64,000 nucleotides of DNA from Cenococcum geophilum 1.58 (lineage: Eukaryota; Ascomycota; Dothideomycetes; Gloniales; Gloniaceae). Of the stretch, positions 35,600 to 43,849 are shown piece after piece; within the stretch, counting starts at the first letter, position 1; every line of letters begins with the position of its first letter. Below the pieces are notes generated by a model, which was not told where the DNA came from, did not search any database, and was given only the letters and a program-made list of their open reading frames with translations. Location of the stretch: assembly GCA_001692895.1 (NCBI GenBank), contig KV748186.1, forward strand, positions 1,727,785 through 1,791,784, given 5' to 3'. The translations under genes and the position numbers were made by a program.

Positions 35600-37290
35600 G
35601 TACACTTTATAGATGTTTCTAATAATAGCTTAGATTATAAAAGCGAAGATAAATAGCCTACTAGATTCCTAAGAAGACTAAACTAAATTTTAGAAGGCGT
35701 AATTGAAAACAGTGCACTTAAATACTAGGTAGAGTGGAAGCCTAGGCTGACAAGTATTAGAGCCATAAAGAGAAATAAAAATTTAAGGTATTGCTTGGTT
35801 TACATTATAGATAGAGTAGCAGTTTTATACTAGAAGCCTGCTAGAGAGCCTATAGCTAACCTAATGTCCTATAGACTTTAATCTTATTATAAAAAGAACC
35901 TTAGTAAGTTTATTAAGCATATTATAAAGTTCTAAGAGCTTAGAGAGGCGCTTAAAAAGAAAGACAGAAAAATACTCGTGGCTTTAGTAGATAAGAGTGG
36001 AATATAGAAGGGAGTTAGATTAACCCCACGAAACGCCATTAATAAAAGTAGTAAAAAAGATATTAACGGCGAATATTTAAAAGCGAAAGAGAAGTAGAGA
36101 TCACCCCTAAATATATAACGTGTGGTAGGCTTAGGCCTAAATAATTTAGGAACAGAACTTTCTCCTATAGTACTTTAACAGTTTTTAAATAATCGTTAAG
36201 TATTTCTAGTTACTGTTAAGCAATTTAATTATTTCCTATATATAATACGTTTTTAGTCTTATCTATCCCACTATTTCTTAGGAATGTCCTAATATAAATA
36301 GAAATAGCTGGAGGTTCTAAGGGCTTTTAAGCGAGGCTTATAAAGTAGAATGACGTATATTATATATGCTATATAACTATAAGGAAGAGTTTATTAAAAG
36401 GCGGAACATTAGATAGTTAGATAAAGGTTAAGCTTAGGTCTACGTCCTTACTGCCAGTGAATTCCGCCTGCTAAGACCACCTAGATTAAACGAGGTCTCC
36501 AAACTAGGTTGGGTATACTTATTCTTAAATATAAAAATTAAAAGCACTTAATAAAGGTTATAGAATTTTATAGCAGAAGCAGTTATTTTAGTACGTTTAA
36601 TAGCACTGCCTAAGATAATAACTTTCTTACCAATGCTTTCTAAAATATTTAAGTTAGGACTAGGACCAGATAGTTAGTATAAGCTCTATTAATTTCCTTA
36701 TATTAGTGCTATTTACGTTATCTTATCTACTATAATAGATAAGTAAACGCACCCGCTTACTTATAACGGATTTTAACTATAATCCCTTAAGCTAGCCAGT
36801 CTGTAGAGAACGCGCCACGCGTTTACGGATCGCGAAATAAATTTTTTACACTAAGTTCCCTTATAGAGATCCCATCTAGTACTAGCTGGCATTTACCCCG
36901 CTATTAGAAACTCTTAGCATCTACCCTATATACCATTCTGTGGCGAAAGTATATTTAAACACTAACCTCTCCCTTTATTCGCGTTTAAAAATTAAACGCC
37001 TCTTAAATTATCAAAGTGGCGTTTCTTAGACATTAGCGCGGTTAAAGCTACGATCTACTTTGCGAAGGAGGTGTAAGTAGGACGTTTATACCTAAGCGAA
37101 TACCCTTAAGGATCCCTTCTCCTACCTATACCTCCTAACTGACTATATTTTATATTTCTGTGTCCTTTTATATTTAGCTTATACTACAACTCTAATAATA
37201 CGTTTTATTACTCCCCTAGTCTTTAACCTATTAAGCTAAAGGCTACCCCCTTACCTTTACCTCCGCCATTTACCCCCTAATAAGCCGCGG
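35600..37290 (+). pseudogene. Unrecognised long decayed coding region
   Basis: Two successive forward frames, each with Gln-type stops. Part 1 (about 35690-36240): ILEGVIENSALKY and VEWKPRLTSIRAIKRNKNLR, LVYIIDRVAVLY, LREALKKKDRKILVALVDKS. The opening recalls the first strands of a chromodomain (ILxxR...YxVEWK) but is not followed by the aromatic helix. Part 2 (about 36310-37200): LGILILKYKN, VENAPRVYGSRNKFFTLSSL (36797-36855), PSSTSWHLPRY (36868-36900), SYDLLCEGGVSRTFIPKRIP (about 37050-37105). In part 2 one TGA joins the TAA/TAG breaks. No family is recognised. The two parts may be one gene with an intron or frameshift near 36250-36310. Confidence 0.45.
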
Positions 37291-37299
37291 TTCCACTAT

Positions 37300-37890
37300 A
37301 TTAAAGACGTTAAAAGGAATATAATACCTAGCCTAGCCGAGGCGACACAGTTCTAATAAATTTTGTTAGCTTTAACTACCTAAATATTGCCACAAATATA
37401 GGCCAGAGCCTATTAAACTCTATATTTAAGTTAAAGGTAAGCAACCCAGAGTATAATAAGGCGTTTAAGAAAGTAAAGGGTTTAAATATAATAGATAGTG
37501 TTTTTAATTCTAACTAAGAAGAAAGCGACTATACTACTATAAATATAAAGCTAAAACCTAATACAGCCTAAGCTATAGAGTGCTTATATGTAGGTTAGGT
37601 GCTCTTAGTAAATATATAATTAAAGGTAAAAATAGAAGAAGTTAAGGTAAAAGGCTTACTAGGCTAAGAAGCGAGCTAAGCAGTATATAGAATAAGGGCA
37701 TTTAGGGAATATTTAGGTGCTATCTCTAAGTAAAGCAATAGGCACTATAGTAGTAAAAGAGCTATTATATAAGACTTTAACGGAAGTAGCTAAAGAGATA
37801 ACAATATCACATTATAGCTTAGATACTATGCGCTTATATAGTAAATATCTATATACTAAAATATATTTAGTTCGCTAGTATTAGCGCTAT
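37300..37890 (+). other. Weakly readable DNA before the composite element
   Basis: Forward pieces such as LNIATNIGQSLLNSIFKLKV (37378-37440) and PEYNKAFKKVKGLNIIDSVF (37450-37510) are open, typical of Gag-like or coiled proteins, but too short to assign. Confidence 0.3.
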
Positions 37891-37894
37891 TATA

Positions 37895-38007
37895 ACTATA
37901 TATAGTTACCTATCCTATATATCTATTATACTAAAAATATATTAGACGTATTAATTTGTTAATAGTAGTAATCATTCTTGTACTATTATAGGTATAATAA
38001 GTATATA
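37895..38007 (+). repeat. Left half of a split repeat (right half 42465-42620; intact copy 47100-47345)
   Basis: TAGTTACCTATCCTATATAT and the next ~90 bases match 47103-47209. After the TA at 38006-38007 similarity stops, and it resumes at 42465 with TAAGAGGATTTAAGTAG, matching 47208 onwards. The intact copy shows the site before the 4.46-kb insertion. Confidence 0.85.
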
Positions 38008-38111
38008 CGTTAGGAAAAAATTTACCAGCATTTTTATAGTATTTGGCAGCATTTGGCGGCCAAATACATATTCCGCGCACTATAACGTATAGCGTATAGT
38101 ATTAACTAAGG

Positions 38112-38147
38112 TGCGGCATACTACTATATTTAATAATACAGTGCGGT
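38112..38147 (+). repeat. 30-bp tandem array, left remnant
   Basis: One unit plus part of the next of the same 30-bp repeat found at 40382-40530, cut off by the piggyBac-like insertion. The core ACTATATTTAATAATA- is itself palindromic (arms ACTATATT/AATATAGT). Confidence 0.8.
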
Positions 38148-38156
38148 ATCCCTTAA

Positions 38157-40376
38157 CCCGTCGGGGTCCTACGAGTAGGTGGTCTGTGCGCGAACACCAG
38201 ACTCAAGACTACGCGTGCTCTATATAGAATTCAACCATTAATTACACCACCACCATGCCTCGCAATCGCGCTAGAATTGATGCAGACCTTGTTCAGAAGA
38301 CTCAGTATAACGTTCCACCAAATAAGACGGCGAAAACACCCCCCCCAAAGCCCTGGCCGCTGCCCCATTTCGAACCTCTCCATATTAACAATTGGGACGA
38401 CCATAGCTCACCAAACCTCCCCTTAGACGTCGATCAGCATAATCCTTATAAGCTATTTAGCTTATTCTTTACAGAGGATATTATAAATAAGCTTGTGGAG
38501 TGGACAAATAAGCACGCGGAGCTTTATCCGTCGCATAAGGAAACGGAGCATACGCGCCTATAGCAGCCAATATGTAAGGAGGAACTGTACGCGTACTTTA
38601 GTGTGCTTATTTATATAGGCATTACTATAGAATCGTGCATTAAGGATTATTGGAAGGATTTGGACACCTATGGCATGGAGCATATTGTTAAAAAGTACAT
38701 TTCAATTGTCTGATTTTAGCAGCTTAACCGTTACTTTTGAGCCTCACCACTATGGCCAAAGGATAATACAGTACCCAAATCTACATTTGATTGAGTTAAC
38801 GAGCTTACTAAATATATTCGGCTGACCTATAGGAAGCTTTATACGCCTGGAACATACCTTACCGTTAACAAAATAATTCAACACTTCATGGGCCGTGCAC
38901 CTAAGATTGTTAATATTCCATCTAAACCTACACCAGAAGGCTTTAAGATATAGATTTTAGCGAATAAGGGCTATATATTGGACTTTATATAGCACGCTAA
39001 AGGTAATAAGAAGGGCCTAGTTAATTTAGATAAGTCTTTTATTAATAAAGGCTTTTTAAAGACGCAGGCGGTAGTTCTTAATTTGCTCCTATAAAAAGAC
39101 ACCAAAATAAACGAACGCCTCTACCCACCCGGAAAGCACGTTGTTTAGCTTAATAATCTATTTATAAGCGTTAAGCTTCTTAGATAACTATAAGGCCTTG
39201 GTATTAGAGGCGTAGGAACCATTTAAACAACTAAAACATAACGTAAGGAGCAGGGGGACCTTGAAGGCGATATTGAGATAGTTACAACTATAAAAGAAAA
39301 AAAGAAAAAGAAGGTGCCTACTAAGCAAATTAGCCAGAGGCTTGTAGAGCTTAAATTGACTTATGCGGCTTAAATTCCATAGGGAGAATTATATGGCGAG
39401 CTTTCTAAAGACGGCTAGGTGATGGAGTTTGCTTAGAAAGACGCCAATGTGGTGCTTTTTATGAGTACTGTTAATGACGGTAAGCTGAACGCCTCTATAA
39501 TAAGGCTTAAAAGCTAATGATGTTATATATCGCCAGGTTAATAAAAGATTAAGGACTTATGAAAACGACCTACTTTTACCTCTAGCGGCGCCAAATAGAC
39601 TCAGAAGGTCTTTAGTAATAAGGTATAAAAGTAGTTGCTTATTCCTACCTTTATTTTCTACTACAATCACTATATATGCGGTATAGATATTGCGGATTAA
39701 TTATAACAGTATTTTATAACGCAGAGGATCCATAGGCAGACTTGGAAGCCTCTATTACACTTCCTGCTTAATACAGTAATTAGAAATTGCTTCCTACTAT
39801 CTTTCTACCGTCCTACCGATCGTCGCGAAGGCCGTTACGACGGCCATAAGCAGTTTCGAATTAATCTACGCAACGCCTTATTCGAACGCTCGATTCGGAA
39901 GCAAAAGGCTCCTACACACGAACACGAACACCTTCCTTAATGCTCTATAGACGATATTATATAGGTTCCTACGCAGCTGCACAAGCTGATTAAGATATCT
40001 CACAAACCTATTTACTGCTCGGCTTGCGCAACGGCAAGCAGATATACTTAGGTAGAGCATGTAGGACGTTGAAAAGCTCTATCAGAGCTTTCACCAAATA
40101 CTATAAGGAAGCCTCGCGATAGTAAGGAATAGGATAGGCGCAGGCGTCTTCCAAGGACGCTTTTTAGCTGCAGTATCTGCAAAATACCGTTCTGCAGGAA
40201 CGATGACTGCTGGAGACCTCATATCGAGCGACTCAACTCCAAAGAATAAACTTATATATCAATTTTGTATGAGAATTAAGTAATATCACCAACTTCGTAT
40301 TCCTGAGCACGGGTCTTAATTCTATTGATTTGATTGGCTGGCCCTTATCGATAACCGTAGGACCCGAATCAACGGG
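38157..40376 (+). mobile_element. piggyBac-like DNA transposon (2.2 kb)
   Basis: Ends: CCCGTCGGGGTCCTACG at the left and the complement of CCCGTTGATTCGGGTCCTAC at the right, with TTAA immediately outside both (38153-38156 and 40377-40380), the known target of piggyBac. Identity of the two ends continues outward as GTATCC, so the true terminus may be CCCTTAACCCG with a 2-bp duplication instead. It carries one transposase gene in forward orientation and sits inside a 30-bp tandem array. It is less RIP-mutated than the DNA around it. Confidence 0.85.
38255..40249 (+). pseudogene. PiggyBac transposase (PGBD-type, DDE_Tnp_1_7 family), decayed
   Basis: Starts at ATG 38255 and keeps one frame to TAA at 40247-40249, a span of 665 codons including the stop without any indel. 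Breaks are point mutations only (TAG, TAA and some TGA). The first 102 codons are open (MPRNRARIDADLVQKTQY...). Family blocks follow: LFFTEDIINKLVEWTNKHAE (38461-38520), TPGTYLTVNKIIQHFMGRAP (38845-38903), VNIPSKPTPEGFKI (38910-38952), LYPPGKHVV (39119-39147), MEFA...KDANVVLFMSTVNDG (39422-39480), CGIDIAD near 39678-39700, and a Cys-rich C-terminal domain with C-x2-C pairs (around 40017-40030 and 40170-40200) that binds the ends in relatives. The enzyme cuts at TTAA and pastes the element. This copy cannot make it. Confidence 0.92.
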
Positions 40377-40381
40377 TTAAA

Positions 40382-40530
40382 GGATACTGCTATATTTAAT
40401 AATATAGTGCGGTATACTACTATATTTAATAATATAGTGCGGTATACTACTATATTTAATAATACAGTGCGATATACTACTATATTTAATAATATAGTGC
40501 GGTATACTGCTATATTTAATAATGCAGTGC
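40382..40530 (+). repeat. 30-bp tandem repeat, about five copies
   Basis: Unit GGTATACTACTATATTTAAT plus AATATAGTGC. Copies differ by C/T and A/G changes. The unit has an internal inverted repeat, so the array can form a row of small hairpins. It continues the remnant at 38112-38147. Confidence 0.95.
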
Positions 40531-40560
40531 AGCTAATTACGCATTTTATACTTAATGCGT

Positions 40561-40760
40561 GATTAATATATAATACCTTCCTCGCGCATTCTGTATATAA
40601 TGCCCTCCTTACATATTCCATATATAATGCCCTCCTTATACATTCTATATATAATGCCCTTCTTGCGCATTCTATATATAATACCCTTCTCGCGCATTCT
40701 GTATATAATGCCCTTTTTATACATTCTATATATAATGCCCTTTTCGCGCATTCTATATAT
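40561..40760 (-). repeat. 27-bp minisatellite, about seven copies
   Basis: Unit ATTCTATATATAATGCCCTT plus CTCGCGC. Because 27 is divisible by three, it is open in several frames on both strands (for example GIIYRMREK repeats on the minus strand); these frames are a by-product of the repeat, not genes. Confidence 0.95.
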
Positions 40761-40864
40761 CTTACTTAATTTAAGTAATAAATAAGTATAACTCTTCCTA
40801 CGCAGTTAATGCAAAATAAATTATATTATTTTAGATAATTTAATATATAGCGATGGTTTTCTTT

Positions 40865-41070
40865 TACCTACTTACCTATTAACCTACCTACCTGCTTACC
40901 TACTAACTTACCTACCTGCCTGCCTATCTACCTACCTATTTACCTACCTACCTATCTACCTACCTACCTACCTGCCTGCCTACTTACCTACCTACCTATC
41001 TATCTATCTGTTTATCTATACCTACCCGTTTATACCTACCTATCTATGCCTACCTATCTATATTACCTTA
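40865..41070 (+). repeat. (CCTA)n microsatellite, impure
   Basis: Long run of CTACCTACCTACCTGCCTGC-type tetranucleotides with C/T variants, ending in CTATCTATC and CTACCCGTTTATA-type units. Confidence 0.95.
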
Positions 41071-41120
41071 ATTTAATTAATTAATTAAATCGTTTATTAT
41101 ATTCGCTGGCTAGTTATTTA

Positions 41121-41609
41121 AACGGTTATCATATAGCTCTAGCAACGGTTGTATAGCAATAACGACAATTATCTAGCTCTAGCGACGGTCATCTAGCTCC
41201 GGCGACGGTTGTCTAGCCCTAACGACGGTCGTCTGGCTCTAACGGTCGTCTAGCTCTAGCGACGGTCATCTGGCTCCGGCGGCGGTCGTCTAGCTCTAGC
41301 GACGGTCATCTGGCTCCGGCGACGGTCGTCCAGCTCTGACGACGGTCGTCTAACTCTAACGACGGTCGTCTGGCTCTGACGACGGTCGTCTAGCTCTAGC
41401 GACGGTCATCTGGCTCCGGCGACGGTCGTCCAGCTCTGACGACGGTCGTCTAACTCTGACGACGGTCGTCTGGCTCTGACGACGGTTGTCTGGCTCTGAC
41501 GACGATCGTCCAGCTCTGGCGACGGTCATCTGGCTCCGGCGACGGTCGTCTAGCTCTGATGACGGTCGTCTGGCTCTGACGGTCGTCTAGCTCCGGCGAC
41601 GGTCGTCTG
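41121..41609 (+). repeat. 20-bp GC-rich minisatellite, about 24 copies
   Basis: Unit GACGGTCGTCTGGCTCTGAC with variants CATCTGGCTCCGGC and CGTCTAGCTCTAGC. It contains the palindrome GACGGTCGTC/GACGAC-like symmetry. It is the most GC-rich stretch of the window and stands out against TA-rich neighbours. Some units appear in higher-order groups (TAGCTCTAGC followed by TGGCTCCGGC recurs). Confidence 0.95.
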
Positions 41610-41754
41610 CTAGCTGTCGTTCTAGTGTCTTCCTAGGTAGGGAGGATATAAGGAAGGGTAAAAAATAAGGTAGCTACCTAGGTGTATATAGGGGTATTAC
41701 TTAGCAGAGGCACGTATAGAGGCTATTAGGAATATAGCGGGGGACCCAATGCGG

Positions 41755-42240
41755 AGCTTCGTATAGAGCCTCCGTACGCAGAGCTTCGCGTAAAGCCTTA
41801 TACAGAGCCTTTATACACAGAGCTTTATATAAAGCCTTATATAGAGCCTTATACAGAGCTTTTATAGAGGCTTGTATAGAACTTTATGCAAAGCTTTATA
41901 TAAAGCTTCGTGCAGAGCCTTATATAGAACTTCGTATAGAGCCTTTATATAGAACTTTATATAGAGCCTTATATTAAAACTTCGTATAGAGCCTTATATA
42001 AAGCTCGTATAGAGCCTTATATAGAACTTCGTATAGAGCCTTATATAAAGCTTTGTATAGAGCCTTATATAGAACTTCGTATAGAGCCTTATATAAAGCT
42101 TCGTATAGAGCCTTATATAGAGCTTTATATAGAGCTTTATATAGAGCTTTATATAGAGCTTTATATAGAGCTTTATATAGAGCTTTATATAAAGCTTCGC
42201 GTAAAGCTTTATACGAAACTTTATACAGAACTTTAAACTT
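41755..42240 (+). repeat. 12-bp minisatellite (AGAGCTTTATAT family)
   Basis: Perfect copies of AGAGCTTTATAT occur at 42118-42190; diverged units (AGAGCCTTATAT, AACTTCGTAT) fill the rest. The open frame reading ALYRALYR repeats at 42053-42247 is a by-product of a repeat length divisible by three. Confidence 0.95.
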
Positions 42241-42249
42241 TATATAAAA

Positions 42250-42464
42250 CTTTAGGAAAAAATTACTAGCATCTAATTTTACTTTTTTGCCATTTTAGAA
42301 TTTTCTAGCATTTAGTAGCTAAATACTAATACTTAATTATAAATACAGCTAAATGCTAGTACTTAGTAATAAATGCCGCATTTAGCTGCTAAATGCTAGA
42401 AATGCTAGAAAATGCTAAAATAGCAGAAAAGTAAAATTAGATACTGGTAAATTTTTTCCTAATA
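42250..42464. repeat. Palindromic right end of the composite element, or a nested MITE
   Basis: About 80 bases at the left (TTTAGGAAAAAATTACTAGC...) are inverted at the right (...GGTAAATTTTTTCCTAATA), with repeated GCATTTAGCTGCTAAATGC-type palindromes between them. It could be a 215-bp miniature copy of the same family inserted at, or forming, the right end of the 4.46-kb element. Confidence 0.75.
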
Positions 42465-42620
42465 TAAGAGGATTTAAGTAGTAGAGAATAGTATAATAAG
42501 ATATAATCTATATATATATATAAAAGAAAAGGGACATAAATATAAAAGTTTTTTTTTTAAAAGAAAATAAAAGAAAATAATATTCTAGGCAACCTAAACG
42601 GCTTAATAGATACGCTAACT
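42465..42620 (+). repeat. Right half of the split repeat
   Basis: TAAGAGGATTTAAGTAGTAG and the following sequence, to about CAACCTAAACGGCTTAATA, match 47208-47345. Confidence 0.8.
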
Positions 42621-42629
42621 AACAATAAG

Positions 42630-43000
42630 GCTTTCCCCTAAGCTCCCTAAGTTATTATACATTTTAAAGATATTAAAGCTAAAAGATATATTAAGGAATA
42701 CCTAAGAATTTCAGCTTATATAAGGAGAGTATAATAAAATAAGCATTAGCTTAGTTAAGACGAGCCTCTATTTAGATATATTAAAGATAAAATATAATAG
42801 CTTAAGAAATGATTAAGGCAGCTAGTAAGTAATAGGGTTATAATAGTTTTAATATTCTAAACCGTTATAACTATACTAACCGTTATAGCCCTATTACTTA
42901 CATTATGCTAAGAACATGTCCACCTTTTTTTAAGCTAAACATTTGTCACTAGTAAGTGGGATATAAGTAGGTAGACTAATAGACGTTATTAGCGGCATCT
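42630..43000. other. No recognisable gene
   Basis: TA-rich, containing an inverted pair: AAGTAATAGGGTTATAAT (42826-42843) against CCGTTATAGCCCTATTACTT (42882-42899). The arms are about 18 bases. No gene. Confidence 0.5.
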
Positions 43001-43007
43001 TCTATAA

Positions 43008-43190
43008 CGTTAGGAAAAAATTTACCAGCATTTAATTTTACTTTTTTACCATTTTAGCATTTTTTAGCATTTCTAGCATTTCCTAGCATTTAGCTGCCAA
43101 ATGCCGTATTTAGAATTAAGTGTTAGCATTTAGCTGCTAAATGCCGCATTTATAATTAAGTATTAGCATTTAGCTACTAAGTGCTAACTA
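43008..43190. repeat. Solo end of the CGTTAGGAAAAAATTTACCA family
   Basis: CGTTAGGAAAAAATTTACCA is identical to the left end of the 4.46-kb element and is followed by TTTAATTTTACTTTTTTACC as in the 42250 arm, then by three GCATTTAGCTGCTAAATGC-type palindromes. No opposite end was found downstream, so this is a truncated or fragmentary copy. Confidence 0.8.
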
Positions 43191-43194
43191 TAAG

Positions 43195-43330
43195 ATTACT
43201 AAGCATATATAAAAGTATAATTTTTATAATTTTTATATTTTATATATACTTTATTAATATTACTAAGCATATATAAATATATAATTTTTATAAATTTAAT
43301 ATTTTATATACGCTTTATTAATATTACTTT
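43195..43330 (+). repeat. 64-bp tandem repeat, two copies
   Basis: ATTACTAAGCATATATAAA starts units at 43195 and 43259, and a third start is seen at 43323. Very AT-rich. Confidence 0.9.
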
Positions 43331-43339
43331 GTAAATATA

Positions 43340-43840
43340 TATGGTGGTAGAAATGCATCTATTTTTAGGGGTTGTTGGCCGCCGCTTTTGGCGGCGTTCC
43401 CACCTCGCTTAGACCCTATTACATTGCCGCTTTAAAGAAGCTCTATTCGCTTAAGCAATCCCTATTATGCCCTATCCATTATTCTAGAGGGGCAGAAACG
43501 GGACACGAGCTTTAATAAAGCTTATTGGCGCTTACGTTAATTTAACATAGCACAGCCTATATAGAAAAGCCAGCGTCTACTTAAAGAAATGGCCTACTCG
43601 CCTTCTCCCCGCACTTCCTCCCTTTACCACCCTTATTCCACTTCCTCTCTCTCTCCCTTTACTATCCTTATTCTACTTCCTCTCCCGCAATTTAATTCTT
43701 ATCTATAATACTTACCTTACCTATTCGGCAAACTCGCTGTCGCTAGAATAGTGGTACGCCTATTAAAGTAGCTGCTCCGGCTTATAGGACGGAGAGGAGA
43801 GGAGCACTTTACGCCGCCGCCGTTTATTAAAACTTAAATT
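43340..43840. other. Possible upstream region of the DUF3435 gene
   Basis: Less TA-biased DNA with CT-rich runs (CTTCCTCTCTCTCTCCC near 43640). A mutated untranslated or N-terminal region is possible. No motif is recognised. Confidence 0.35.
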
Positions 43841-43849
43841 TATAACTCT

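Larger units (their letters stand above)
38008..42464. mobile_element. 4.46-kb TA-flanked inverted-repeat element carrying minisatellites and a nested piggyBac
   Basis: The left end reads CGTTAGGAAAAAATTTACCA; the right end is the complement of TATTAGGAAAAAATTTACCA. TA lies on both sides (38006-38007 and 42465-42466), and the unsplit repeat at 47100-47345 has a single TA at 47208-47209, so the whole segment is one insertion with a TA target duplication. Inside are subterminal palindromes of the GCATTTGGC/GCCAAATGC type, a 30-bp array interrupted by a piggyBac-like transposon, then four more tandem arrays (27, 4, 20 and 12 bp). No transposase for this element itself is seen. A related end lies at 43008. 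Confidence 0.8.

Noticed and set aside
40322..40785. Open frames of 60-100 codons on both strands
   Set aside because: They are produced by 30-bp and 27-bp tandem repeats whose lengths are divisible by three.
41121..41609. Regular 20-bp repeats resembling a CRISPR array
   Set aside because: There are no spacers; units are directly adjacent, and the host is eukaryotic.
42053..42247. 64-codon frame with ALYR repeats
   Set aside because: By-product of the 12-bp minisatellite.
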